From contig NZ_CP149510.1 in the NCBI RefSeq assembly GCF_040126305.1, forward strand, positions 1,437,001 through 1,501,000: a stretch of 64,000 bases of DNA, given 5' to 3'. The stretch comes from Pararhizobium sp. A13. GTDB lineage: Bacteria; Pseudomonadota; Alphaproteobacteria; Rhizobiales; Rhizobiaceae. A model generated the notes under the pieces. The model saw only the letters and a list, made by a program, of their open reading frames with translations. It did no database searches and had not been told where the DNA came from. The position numbers were made by a program, and so were the translations under genes. Positions 17,932 through 26,267 of this stretch are shown piece by piece (within the stretch, counting starts at the first letter, position 1; the number at the start of each line of letters is the position of its first letter).

Positions 17932-17945
17932 TCCGTTCGTTTCTA

Positions 17946-18590
17946 TCAGGCGCCGAGGCAGGTCTCGGCGAAAAGCTTGAAGGCGCGGGCACGATGCGAA
18001 AGCGCCTCGGCATCGCCGTGCGACCAGCCGTGCTTCGCGTCGGCACTCATTTCGCCGAATGTGGTGTCGTACCCGAGCGGTTGAAAGACCGGATCGTAGC
18101 CGAACCCTTGCGTCCCGCGCGGTGGCCAGACGATGTGGCCTTCGACCTCGCCGCGGAACAATTCCACATGCCCATCGGGCCAGGCAAGGCAGAGCACCGA
18201 GACGAAGCGGCCGGTGCGCCGGTCGAAGGCCGTAGCACCCGCGTCCTGAAGGGCGGTTTCGATCTTTTCCATCGCCATGGCGAAATCGCGCGTGCCGTCG
18301 GCGGTCTCCGCCCAGTTGGCTGTGTAGACGCCCGGATCACCGTTCAGCGCATCGACGACAAGCCCGGAATCATCCGAAAGCGCCGGCAGGCCGGAGGCTT
18401 TCGCCGAGGCCAGCGCCTTGATCGTCGCGTTTTCCTCAAACGTCGTGCCGGTCTCCTCGGGCTCGACGAAACTGAGGTCGGCGGCGGATTTCGCCTCAAA
18501 ACCGAGCGGGCCGATCAGGTCGCGGATTTCGCGGATCTTGCCGGCATTGTGGCTGGCGACGATCAGGGTCTTGTCTTCGAGCTTGCGCAT
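17946..18590 (-). CDS. rdgB: RdgB/HAM1 non-canonical purine NTP pyrophosphatase
   Basis: 214 residues. The N-terminal [12 protein letters not shown] is the substrate-binding signature of the Ham1/RdgB family, which hydrolyses dITP, XTP and ITP to the monophosphates and so keeps deaminated purines out of nucleic acids. [13 protein letters not shown] follows near residue 75. I begin at ATG 18590; ATG 18605 is in frame and possible. It lies between a VOC gene and hemW in an apparent operon with rph. Confidence 0.93.
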   Translation of the reverse strand: MRKLEDKTLIVASHNAGKIREIRDLIGPLGFEAKSAADLSFVEPEETGTTFEENATIKALASAKASGLPALSDDSGLVVDALNGDPGVYTANWAETADGTRDFAMAMEKIETALQDAGATAFDRRTGRFVSVLCLAWPDGHVELFRGEVEGHIVWPPRGTQGFGYDPVFQPLGYDTTFGEMSADAKHGWSHGDAEALSHRARAFKLFAETCLGA

Positions 18591-18625
18591 CTGCGTCTTT
18601 CTCATCCGGGCCGTCCGCCCTTGTG

Positions 18626-19042
18626 TCAATCTAAATTCCAGAGTCTGGCCTCGGCGCATTCCAGGCTGTTTCCAGCCGGATCGCGGAAATAGAAGGATCG
18701 TGCGCCCGACGGCCACTGGACGCGGGATTCGATAGCGACACCGGCGGCCTTCAGCTTGTTTTCCCAGGCGTCGAGGCCCTGGGCCGGCACCCGCAGGCAC
18801 ATATGGCCCGGCCCGTGTGTGCCGTGCGGCGGCACCTGCAGGCCGTTTTCCGGCGGCGGCTTCACTGTTTCCGCCGGGTTGAAGATCAGGAGAACGCCGG
18901 GACCGCAGCGAAAGAAGACATGCCGGTTGCCGGCGCGGCTGATCTTTTCGAGCCCAAGAACGGAGCCGTAAAACGCCTCCGCCCGGTCCAGATCATCCAC
19001 GTAGAGCGCCGTCTCCAGTATGCCTTCGAATGCCACGGCCAT
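18626..19042 (-). CDS. VOC (glyoxalase/bleomycin resistance-like) family protein
   Basis: 138 residues with the paired beta-alpha-beta-beta-beta repeats of the vicinal oxygen chelate fold ([20 protein letters not shown] at the N-terminus, [16 protein letters not shown] at the C-terminus). It begins 3 bp after the rph stop, with GAGGG inside the rph end as ribosome site, so it is translationally coupled to rph. rph and rdgB are adjacent in many bacteria; here this gene sits between them. Its reaction cannot be assigned. Confidence 0.85.
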   Translation of the reverse strand: MAVAFEGILETALYVDDLDRAEAFYGSVLGLEKISRAGNRHVFFRCGPGVLLIFNPAETVKPPPENGLQVPPHGTHGPGHMCLRVPAQGLDAWENKLKAAGVAIESRVQWPSGARSFYFRDPAGNSLECAEARLWNLD

Positions 19043-19045
19043 GGC

Positions 19046-19765
19046 CTAGCCCTCGATCGCCTGCTTCTGCAGGGCGACCAGCTCGGCGATGCCGTTCTTG
19101 GCGAGCCCCATCAGCGTGCCGAATTCCTCTTCCGAGAAAGGCTTGCCTTCAGCGGTTCCCTGGATCTCGACAATGCCGCCGGAGCCGGTGATGACGAAAT
19201 TGGCATCGGTCTCGGCAGCCGAGTCTTCCAGGTAATCAAGATCGATCACCGGCTGGTTGGCAAAGATGCCGCAGGAGATCGCGGCGATATGGTCCTTCAG
19301 GACCTTCTCGACCTTGATCATGTTGCGCGCTTCCATCCAGGCAAGGCAGTCGCGCAGGGCGATCCAGGCGCCGGTGATGGAGGCCGTGCGGGTGCCGCCA
19401 TCGGCCTGGATGACGTCGCAGTCGATCGAGATCTGGCGTTCGCCGAGCGCCTGCAGGTCGACCACGGCCCGCAATGAGCGTCCGATCAGCCGCTGGATTT
19501 CCTGGGTGCGGCCGCTCTGCTTGCCGCTGGCGGCCTCGCGCTTCATGCGCTCGCCGGTGGCGCGCGGCAGCATGCCGTATTCGGCGGTCACCCAGCCCTT
19601 GCCGCTGTTGCGCAGCCACGGCGGCGTCTTGTCTTCGAGGCTCGCGGTGCACAGCACATGCGTATCGCCGAACTTGACGAGACAGGACCCCTCGGCATGT
19701 TTGGAAACGCCGCGCTCGAACGAGACTTTGCGCATCTGGTCGGTTTTTCTGCCGGAAGGCCGCAT
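19046..19765 (-). CDS. rph: Ribonuclease PH
   Basis: 239 residues covering the whole RNase PH fold from [17 protein letters not shown] to the C-terminal [11 protein letters not shown]. The enzyme trims tRNA 3' ends by phosphorolysis. Conserved features include [11 protein letters not shown] (phosphate binding) and [17 protein letters not shown] (catalytic region). Two ATGs are adjacent (19768 and 19765); AGGAG is better spaced for the second. It is divergent from hrcA, an arrangement common in Rhizobiales. Confidence 0.96.
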   Translation of the reverse strand: MRPSGRKTDQMRKVSFERGVSKHAEGSCLVKFGDTHVLCTASLEDKTPPWLRNSGKGWVTAEYGMLPRATGERMKREAASGKQSGRTQEIQRLIGRSLRAVVDLQALGERQISIDCDVIQADGGTRTASITGAWIALRDCLAWMEARNMIKVEKVLKDHIAAISCGIFANQPVIDLDYLEDSAAETDANFVITGSGGIVEIQGTAEGKPFSEEEFGTLMGLAKNGIAELVALQKQAIEG

Positions 19766-19954
19766 CATGAACTCCTGTGATGTTTGTCAGCCTTCTAGCC
19801 TATGTTGGGAGGAAGGGAAATCACTTGCGAGGAAAAGAACAAATGACGGGGCGAGTGCTGGGGGGCGAGGGCTTCCGCGCCAATTTCCCTTTTGCTATCC
19901 GGGCCGGGATCACTATATTTCAGTTGATCTGAACAGAATGGGTTTTGCGTTCGA

Positions 19955-21034
19955 ATGATGGTGGATAAATCTGCGATGCGGGAAAGGCTTTCGGCGCTCG
20001 ACGAGCGCTCGGGCGAAATTTTCCGTCGTATCGTGGAGAGCTATCTGGAAAGCGGCGAGCCGCTCGGCTCGCGCAGCCTGTCGCGGCTGTTGCCGATGTC
20101 GCTGTCTCCGGCCTCCGTGCGCAACGTCATGAGCGACCTGGAAGATCTCGGCCTGATCTATTCGCCGCATATCAGCGCCGGTCGCCTGCCGACGCAGATC
20201 GGCCTGCGCTTCTTTGTCGATGCCTTCATGCAGGTGGGTGACCTGTCGGCAGAAGATCGTGCCTCGATCGACCGGCACGTGCGCCGCAACGACCGCGACC
20301 AGCCCGTCGAGACCCTCCTGAACGAAGCGAGCCAGATGCTGTCGGGCATGTCGCGCGGGGCGGGGCTGGTGATCACGGCGAAGAGCGATCCGGTGCTGAA
20401 ACATGTCGAATTCGTGCGCCTGGCGCCGGCCAAGGCGCTTGCCGTACTCGTCGGCGAACACGATCAGGTCGAAAACCGCATCATCGAGCTTCCGGCCGGC
20501 GTCACCAGTTCGCAGCTGACCGAGGCAGCCAATTTCCTGAATGCGCATCTCGCCGGCCAGACGCTGCCGGAAGTGCGCGGCCAGCTGGAAAAGGTCAAGG
20601 AAACCGTCCGGCGCGAACTCGATACGCTGAGCCAGGATCTCGTCGAGCGGGGCCTCGCCATCTGGTCGGGCAGTGAAACGGAAGGAAACCCGACAAAGCT
20701 GATCGTGCGCGGCCGCGCCAATCTGCTTGAGGGGCTCGCCGGTGCCGAGGATATCGACCGGCTGCGCATGCTGTTCGATGACCTTGAGAAGAAGGACAGC
20801 CTGATCGAAATTCTCAATCTCGCCGAAAGCGGTCCTGGTGTTCGCATCTTCATTGGTTCGGAAAACAAGCTGTTTTCGCTTTCCGGCTCGTCGCTGATCG
20901 TCGCCCCCTACAAGGATGGCGACGACAAGATCGTCGGCGCGGTCGGTGTGATCGGCCCGACCCGGCTCAACTATTCGCGCATCGTGCCGATGGTGGACTA
21001 CACTGCGCAATTGATGTCGCGGCTGTCGCGATGA
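19955..21034 (+). CDS. hrcA: Heat-inducible transcription repressor HrcA
   Basis: 359 residues. The N-terminal winged helix ([49 protein letters not shown]) and the long effector domain with [18 protein letters not shown] at the end are typical. HrcA binds the CIRCE operator upstream of groESL and is folded with the help of GroEL. No CIRCE copy is visible upstream of this gene or of grpE. Two adjacent ATGs (19955, 19958) could be used. Confidence 0.96.
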   Translation: MMVDKSAMRERLSALDERSGEIFRRIVESYLESGEPLGSRSLSRLLPMSLSPASVRNVMSDLEDLGLIYSPHISAGRLPTQIGLRFFVDAFMQVGDLSAEDRASIDRHVRRNDRDQPVETLLNEASQMLSGMSRGAGLVITAKSDPVLKHVEFVRLAPAKALAVLVGEHDQVENRIIELPAGVTSSQLTEAANFLNAHLAGQTLPEVRGQLEKVKETVRRELDTLSQDLVERGLAIWSGSETEGNPTKLIVRGRANLLEGLAGAEDIDRLRMLFDDLEKKDSLIEILNLAESGPGVRIFIGSENKLFSLSGSSLIVAPYKDGDDKIVGAVGVIGPTRLNYSRIVPMVDYTAQLMSRLSR

Positions 21035-21078
21035 TCACGCAGGAAAGCCTGGTTTTTCCGGCAGCTTTCGATTGAACT

Positions 21079-21107
21079 CTTGATTTTTCGGCTTCAAAGC
21101 TCGATAT
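21079..21107 (+). promoter_or_regulatory. Possible heat-shock type promoter of grpE
   Basis: CTTGAT followed after about 17 bases by CGATAT, 41 bp before the grpE ATG. This loosely fits alphaproteobacterial RpoH promoters (CTTG at -35). Pattern only. Confidence 0.3.
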
Positions 21108-21147
21108 CGGCTACAAATCCTAACATAGCGACATACCGGAGACCGTC

Positions 21148-21762
21148 ATGACCGACGACACGAACAAACATGCAGCAGATGTCAACGCAGCCGAAGATGC
21201 CGCGGTGAACGCTGAAGCTGCCGCTGAGAAGGTCGAAGCCGCCGCTGTCGAACCCGATCCCCTGGAACTCGCCAGGGCCGAGGCCGCCGATTATCGCGAC
21301 CGCTACCTGCGGCTTGCCGCCGAGATGGACAATCTGCGCCGCCGCACGGCACGCGACGTCAAGGACGCGAAGTCCTATTCCGTCGCCGGATTCGCCCGCG
21401 ACATGCTGGCCGTCTCCGACAATCTGCGCCGCGCGCTTGACGCCATCCCAACCGAAGCGCGCGAGGCGGGTGATGCGGGCTTCAACGCGCTTGTCGAAGG
21501 CGTGGAAATGACTGAGCGGGCCATGCTTTCGGCGCTTGAGCGCCATGGCGTGCAGAAGCTGGAACCGGTCGGCCAGAAGTTCGACCCGAATTTCCATCAG
21601 GCGATGTTCGAGGTTCCGAACACCGAAGTGCCGAACAATACCGTCGTCCAGGTGGTCCAGGACGGCTACACGATCGGCGAGCGCGTTCTGCGTCCCGCCA
21701 TGGTCGGCGTCGCCAAGGGCGGCCCGAAGGCCGTTACCACGGAAGAGACGCCGGCGGCTTGA
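21148..21762 (+). CDS. grpE: GrpE, nucleotide exchange factor for DnaK
   Basis: 204 residues. An acidic, Ala-rich N-terminal tail (residues 1-45) leads into the long coiled-coil ([20 protein letters not shown], then [12 protein letters not shown]) and the beta-wing head ([33 protein letters not shown]). GrpE dimers release ADP from DnaK and act as a thermosensor. It lies 113 bp downstream of hrcA on the same strand. Confidence 0.96.
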   Translation: MTDDTNKHAADVNAAEDAAVNAEAAAEKVEAAAVEPDPLELARAEAADYRDRYLRLAAEMDNLRRRTARDVKDAKSYSVAGFARDMLAVSDNLRRALDAIPTEAREAGDAGFNALVEGVEMTERAMLSALERHGVQKLEPVGQKFDPNFHQAMFEVPNTEVPNNTVVQVVQDGYTIGERVLRPAMVGVAKGGPKAVTTEETPAA

Positions 21763-21791
21763 GACACGGGCAGTCGTCTATGTGCCGCGGA

Positions 21792-21922
21792 ACCCCCTCT
21801 GTCGGCGACGCCGACATCTCCCCCTCAAAGGGGGGAGATTGCCATTGGCTTCAGGACGTATAAAGGGAAAAGAATGATCTCCCCCCTTGAGGGGGAGATG
21901 TCACGCAGTGACAGAGGGGGGT
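21792..21922. repeat. Rhizobial intergenic palindromic repeat (two inverted halves)
   Basis: Left half 21792-21839 reads ACCCCCTCTGTC ... GACATCTCCCCCTC ... GGGGGGAGAT; right half 21877-21922 is its near-exact inverse. Each half also contains its own hairpin around CTCC/GGAG. This C/G-block element is familiar from many rhizobial intergenic regions. It lies between grpE and the convergent aldonolactone oxidase gene and may also act as a transcription end. Confidence 0.8.
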
Positions 21923-21947
21923 GGGCCTCGGCATACTCCGCCTGAAA

Positions 21948-23183
21948 TTACCCAAACAACTGCCGCAGATGATCGTTCAGGAATCGGCCCTCCGGGTCCA
22001 GCCTGTTGCGCAGCGCCTTGAAATCCCCCGAGCGCGGATAGAGCGCCGTCACATCCTCTGCCCCCAGAAAATGCAGCTTGCCCCAATGCGGGCGTGAGCC
22101 GAACTGGCGCAGGATATCGTCGACGTCCTTGAGATAGTTCCAGTAGTCCGTGCCCGGTTCGCCGGAAACCGACAGAGTGATTGAATCCTGCTCGAAGAAC
22201 GGGCTGATCCAGCCGTCGTCACCGGCGGTGAAGCGGTATTCGATCGGATAGATGCAGGTCGGGTGTTTTTCCAGCATCAGCTTGCGCACTTCCATGCAGG
22301 CCTGCTTGCCGTATCTGACTGGCACGGCATATTCCAGTTCGTGGAAATTCGGAACGTATTCGATCGGGTAGATCTCCGAGGAATAGGCGATCTTCTCGAA
22401 GGCGCTCTCCATCGGCGGCCGGTCGGTGATGTCGATCGTCTTCATCTCGCAGACATCGGCGAGGCTTGTTGTCGTTGAGACGGAGGATGTGTCCGGCAGG
22501 CAGTAGCAATGGCGGCTTTCCGGCACCGGGCACCAGAAGAAGCCGAAATGCCGGTGGTTGGCGGCGAGATCGTCGTGTTGCTCCATGCATTCGTCGAAGG
22601 TGCAGCGCCACAGCTTTTCATGCAGATTGTAGCTCTCCATCACCTGCAGCGTGATTTCCGAGATGACGCCGAGCATGCCGATGGAAACGCGGGCGGCGTT
22701 CAGCATGTCGGGCTCGCTGTCGTCGATGGCGAGAATGCTCCCGTCCGCCTGCACCAGCCGCATGCCGACGATCTGCGAGGCCATGTTGCCCAGCGTAAGG
22801 CCGGTACCGTGCGTGCCGGTGGTAAGTGCCCCTGCCAAAGCCTGGCTGTCGATATCGCCCTGGTTGATCATCGACAGGCCGCTCCGCTTCAGCGCCTTAC
22901 CGAGCGTGTTGATCGTCGTTCCCGCATGCACGGAAACACGCTTGCGCGCCGTGTCGATATTGGTGATGCCCTGCAGGCCGGACAACGTCAGGTGCAGCCC
23001 GCTGGTCAGCGCCACTGGCGTGAACGAGTGTCCGGAACCGGCACAGCGAACGTTCAGTCCGTTGGACGTCGCCTCCCGCACCATCTCGGATAACGCCGCC
23101 TCGCTCTCGGGTGCGCCCTTTTGGCGAACGATACATGATTGATTTCCCACCCAGTTTCGCCAGTGTCCGCCTGCGTCCATCAT
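21948..23183 (-). CDS. FAD-linked aldonolactone oxidase (D-arabinono-/L-gulonolactone oxidase-like)
   Basis: 411 residues. An N-terminal FAD-binding domain of the VAO type carries GSGHSF near residue 50 (histidine position used for covalent FAD in this family) and GALTTGTHGTG; the C-terminal ALO domain has the diagnostic RPHWGKLHF motif near residue 375. Such enzymes oxidise aldonolactones or sugars with oxygen or a quinone acceptor. The start at 23183 has AGGGAG upstream. Substrate cannot be fixed from sequence. It is part of a three-gene accessory group on the minus strand between grpE and ptsN. Confidence 0.85.
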   Translation of the reverse strand: MMDAGGHWRNWVGNQSCIVRQKGAPESEAALSEMVREATSNGLNVRCAGSGHSFTPVALTSGLHLTLSGLQGITNIDTARKRVSVHAGTTINTLGKALKRSGLSMINQGDIDSQALAGALTTGTHGTGLTLGNMASQIVGMRLVQADGSILAIDDSEPDMLNAARVSIGMLGVISEITLQVMESYNLHEKLWRCTFDECMEQHDDLAANHRHFGFFWCPVPESRHCYCLPDTSSVSTTTSLADVCEMKTIDITDRPPMESAFEKIAYSSEIYPIEYVPNFHELEYAVPVRYGKQACMEVRKLMLEKHPTCIYPIEYRFTAGDDGWISPFFEQDSITLSVSGEPGTDYWNYLKDVDDILRQFGSRPHWGKLHFLGAEDVTALYPRSGDFKALRNRLDPEGRFLNDHLRQLFG

Positions 23184-23240
23184 CCGTTGCTCCCTTGTTG
23201 TCTTATTGTGTCTCAGCTTCATTTCTAGAGCGGCCCTTGG

Positions 23241-23621
23241 CTAGCCTCTCTGTTGCAGTCTGATGAGATTGCTCGCCAACCAATTCGCTAACCTGTCCAA
23301 GAGGCCGTCATAATCGACATCGATGATGCAGCTTCCGGGCTTCCTCGGGTTAACAAGCAAGGAGATCGGATTTCCAGTGCGGTAGTTGAATTCATCCATC
23401 GTGTTTGTGTCGATCGTGGCGCTGTAGAATTGGCCATCAACAATGTATCTGACGATGACAAACACCGCATTGGCCTCGCCTGATCCAGCGATATAACTCC
23501 TTGAAATAGTGGTATCGATTGGTCTCCATTTCTTTCTAAGAAAAATTGCCTGTGTACGCCGGAATATTGGCGTAAGTAAAATAATCGCGAGCACTAAGCC
23601 GATAATCCATTTGTCAGGCAC
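23241..23621 (-). CDS. DUF3592-like membrane-anchored protein
   Basis: 126 residues from a GTG start at 23621 with AGGGAA eight bases upstream. One N-terminal helix (WIIGLVLAIILLTPIF) is followed by a beta-rich region (FVIVRYIVDGQFYSATI; NPISLLVNPRKPGSCIIDVD) matching the pattern of DUF3592 proteins, whose function is unknown. The open frame runs on upstream into the SDR gene but that part is out of register with any real protein. Base composition is noticeably more AT-rich than its neighbours, suggesting recent acquisition. Confidence 0.6.
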   Translation of the reverse strand: MPDKWIIGLVLAIILLTPIFRRTQAIFLRKKWRPIDTTISRSYIAGSGEANAVFVIVRYIVDGQFYSATIDTNTMDEFNYRTGNPISLLVNPRKPGSCIIDVDYDGLLDRLANWLASNLIRLQQRG

Positions 23622-23652
23622 GGATTTATTCCCTGGGATTCGGCTGTGTTTC

Positions 23653-24420
23653 TCAAACTGCCGTAAAACAATTGTCGACGAAAAGATGCGTGCCGTTGAC
23701 GAAGCTGGATTCGTCGCTTGCCAGGAACAGCGCTGCCTGCGCCACTTCCATCGGATCGCACATCCGGCCCTGCTGGGCGGCGATTGCCGCGTCGGAGACA
23801 TCGACGCCATATTTTGTCAGACCCACCAACTCTCGCTTGCCGTGATCAGTGGCGATAAAGCCGGGGCAGACGGCGTTGGAGCGGATGCCGCGGTCGCGGA
23901 ACTCGACGGCAATGGCGCGGGCGAACATATGGCAGGCGCCCTTGGTCGTGTCGTAGAGCACCTCCATCGGCGTCGCGGCGACAGCCGAGATCGAGGATGT
24001 GGAGACGATGCTGCCGCCGCCTGCGGCCAGCATGCCGGGCAGCACGGCCTTGGTCATCAGGAACATCGAGCGCACATTGACAGCCATCAGCCGATCCCAC
24101 TCGTCTTCCTCGGTCTCAAGGAACGGCCCGACGGCCAAAATGCCCGCATGATTGAAGAGAACGGTGATATTGCCGAACGCGTCCTCGACGGCTTTGACCG
24201 CCGATTTCACCTCGGACGATACGGACACGTCCGCCGGCGCGAAGACCGCCTGCCCGCCCTCGGCGCGGATTGCCGCTGCCACCTCCTCGCCCTTGCTGCG
24301 CGGCAGGTCGACAATGCCGACGCGGGCGCCTTCTCGGGCGAAAAGCTGGGAAGCCGCGAGCCCGCAGCCTCCCGCTCCGCCGCTGATCAATGCCGTCTTT
24401 CCGGAAAGTCTGCCAGCCAT
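23653..24420 (-). CDS. Short-chain dehydrogenase/reductase (SDR)
   Basis: 255 residues, classical SDR size. The cofactor loop GGAGGCGLA is at residues 14-22, NHAG replaces the usual NNAG near residue 90, and the catalytic Ser and YxxxK (YDTTK) are near residues 143 and 157. The family oxidises or reduces alcohols and ketones with NAD(P). It ends 31 bp before the DUF3592-like gene on the same strand, so the two may be co-transcribed. Substrate unknown. Confidence 0.9.
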   Translation of the reverse strand: MAGRLSGKTALISGGAGGCGLAASQLFAREGARVGIVDLPRSKGEEVAAAIRAEGGQAVFAPADVSVSSEVKSAVKAVEDAFGNITVLFNHAGILAVGPFLETEEDEWDRLMAVNVRSMFLMTKAVLPGMLAAGGGSIVSTSSISAVAATPMEVLYDTTKGACHMFARAIAVEFRDRGIRSNAVCPGFIATDHGKRELVGLTKYGVDVSDAAIAAQQGRMCDPMEVAQAALFLASDESSFVNGTHLFVDNCFTAV

Positions 24421-24738
24421 CGCCGTTCTCCTCGTTTTTCGTTGCGAGGATTATTGTTGACGGCGGGGCGGCTGTCGATATCCCATGAGGGATACGGAAA
24501 TAGAAACGAAGGTCCCATCCCACTGCCAGCCCAATGGCTGACACTGCAGCAGCACAACACCGTGCGGCTCACCCTCGCCACAGCGATGCGTCGATCGGCG
24601 AAACGATTGGAATTTCCGGAGGTACGCGCACTTTCACCGAAAGAATATTGACCGGCGCCTGGCCATTTCCAGCCAGGCGGAACGCTTCCGCATATTCATA
24701 GACCACCTCAACCAGCAGAAGCTGTATTGAGACAGTGA
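24421..24738. other. Intergenic region between the SDR gene and ptsN
   Basis: No convincing gene. It contains a perfect hairpin CGCCTGGC-N8-GCCAGGCG at 24656-24679, about 60 bases beyond the ptsN stop on the minus strand, without a T run. It may end the ptsN transcript. Confidence 0.4.
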
Positions 24739-25203
24739 TCAGGCCGCGTTGGAGGCCTGGTCGTCGCTGAGGAATGCGTAGATGCCGGAGGCGGAATCCG
24801 TTGCCCGCAGCTTGGCGACCATTTCGGGATCGCGCAGAACACGGGCGATCCGCGACAGCGCCTTCAGATGATCGGCGCCGGCGCCTTCGGGCGCCAGAAG
24901 CAGGAAGACGAGGTCGACCGGCTGGTCGTCCAGCGCTTCGAAATCGACCGGAGATTCCAGCCGCGCGAAAATGCCGACGATCGACGACAGGTGGGCGAGC
25001 TTGCCATGGGGGATCGCGATGCCGTTGCCGACACCGGTAGAACCCAATCGCTCACGCTGGAGAATGACGTCGAAAATTTCCCGTTCGGGAAGTCCAGTGA
25101 TTTTGGATGCTTTTGCCGCCAATTCCTGAAGCAACTGCTTCTTTGAATTGGCCTTCATGGCCGGAAGTATCGCATTCTGCTGCAGCAAACCTGCCAATGC
25201 CAT
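24739..25203 (-). CDS. ptsN: PTS IIA-like nitrogen regulatory protein PtsN (EIIA-Ntr)
   Basis: 154 residues, full-length EIIA-Ntr. The phosphorylated histidine lies in GIAIPHGKLAHL near residue 66. PtsN receives phosphate from the PtsP/NPr chain and regulates potassium uptake, nitrogen metabolism and, in rhizobia, carbon uptake. Start at 25203, preceded by GAGGA. It follows hpf and rpoN on the minus strand, the standard proteobacterial order. Confidence 0.95.
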   Translation of the reverse strand: MALAGLLQQNAILPAMKANSKKQLLQELAAKASKITGLPEREIFDVILQRERLGSTGVGNGIAIPHGKLAHLSSIVGIFARLESPVDFEALDDQPVDLVFLLLAPEGAGADHLKALSRIARVLRDPEMVAKLRATDSASGIYAFLSDDQASNAA

Positions 25204-25340
25204 TCTTTTTGTCCTCGTTCGCCGGTGGAAACCGCATTCGGCAGGCAATGCCGGACGCGGCCTCCATCCATCTTTCTCGGTGGTTCCTGACGGACCGTCA
25301 ACGGTCTTGCCTGCATCCACCACCAGAAAAAAGCGGTCGA

Positions 25341-25366
25341 TTGAGCACCGGCGAGCCGGTACTCAA
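25341..25366 (-). terminator. Hairpin between hpf and ptsN
   Basis: Read on the minus strand: TTGAGTACCGGC-TC-GCCGGTGCTCAA, a 12-bp stem with one G-T pair, ten bases after the hpf stop; six Ts follow about eight bases later. It could attenuate hpf transcription before ptsN. Confidence 0.5.
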
Positions 25367-25376
25367 TCTGATCCAC

Positions 25377-25952
25377 TCAGCCCTTGATATTGGCTGCATC
25401 GATCCAGCCAATGTTTCCATCGTTGCGTCGATAGACGATATTCAACTGCTCATTGCCAGGGCTACGGAACATCAGGACGGGTTCGTCTGTCATGTCGAGC
25501 GCCATCACGGCGTTTGCGACAGACATCGTCTTCAGTTGTTTTGAACTTTCCGCGACGATCGTCGGTGCATAATTATCCGGAAGCTCGTCGTCTTCATCGG
25601 GCACTGAATCCATCACGGTGTAGGCTACTTCGGCAAATCCTGCATGACCATTGCCATTGTGGTGATCCTTGAGCTTGCGCTTGTACCGGCGGATGCGTTT
25701 GGCAATCCGCTCGGATGCCGCGTCGAACGCAGCTTGCGGGTCATTCGCCTGGCCGTTGGCCTGCAAGGCAGCGCCTGAATCCAGGTGTATCTTGCAATCG
25801 GCGCTGAAACGGGATCCAGACTTTTCCACGGTGACCTGGCTTGAATATCCTCCGTCAAAATATTTGGTTACGGCCTGTTCGATCTGGTCTTCGATCCGCA
25901 GACGGAACGCTTCGCCGATTTCCATATGTTTACCGGATACACGCACACTCAT
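25377..25952 (-). CDS. hpf: Ribosome hibernation promoting factor, long form
   Basis: 191 residues, so the long type with two domains: an N-terminal S30AE domain (residues 1-100) that binds the decoding centre, and a C-terminal dimerisation domain (EPVLMFRSPGNEQLNIVYRR) that joins two 70S ribosomes into inactive 100S particles. Located between rpoN and ptsN. In enterobacteria the gene here encodes the short form. Confidence 0.94.
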   Translation of the reverse strand: MSVRVSGKHMEIGEAFRLRIEDQIEQAVTKYFDGGYSSQVTVEKSGSRFSADCKIHLDSGAALQANGQANDPQAAFDAASERIAKRIRRYKRKLKDHHNGNGHAGFAEVAYTVMDSVPDEDDELPDNYAPTIVAESSKQLKTMSVANAVMALDMTDEPVLMFRSPGNEQLNIVYRRNDGNIGWIDAANIKG

Positions 25953-26267
25953 GGAGTTTCCTCTCTCTTCGTGATTTGCGCAGCCAGTCTATTCCAACCG
26001 CATCCGTCATCCAAGCATTTCACGCACGCAAGCGAATTTTGCGTCACAAAGGCCAGGATTTGGAGGGATATGTTTCCGGCGGGCTCTAATGCCCTTGTCC
26101 ATTGCGGCCGCCTCATACTTCAGGTTGTTCGAAAAGTCAAACGAAGAGTTAACAAGGTCGGGATTGCGGGCGTCAGTCCTGTTGAATGCTGGGATAACGG
26201 GGACAACGTCCGGGACGTGCCTTTGGTGGCACGCACGGAGCCGCCCTGCACTCCGCAAGTCGCCTGG
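25953..26267. other. Intergenic region between rpoN and hpf
   Basis: Presumably holds the hpf promoter. A small hairpin CGTGCC-TTTGGT-GGCACG is at 26216-26233, 35 bases beyond the rpoN stop. No gene recognised. Confidence 0.4.

Noticed and set aside
19769..19954. CIRCE operator near hrcA
   Set aside because: Searched for TTAGCACTC-N9-GAGTGCTAA in the rph-hrcA gap and before grpE; nothing close was found.
22651..23142. Open frame opposite the aldonolactone oxidase
   Set aside because: Antisense shadow; the oxidase frame has clear FAD-domain motifs.
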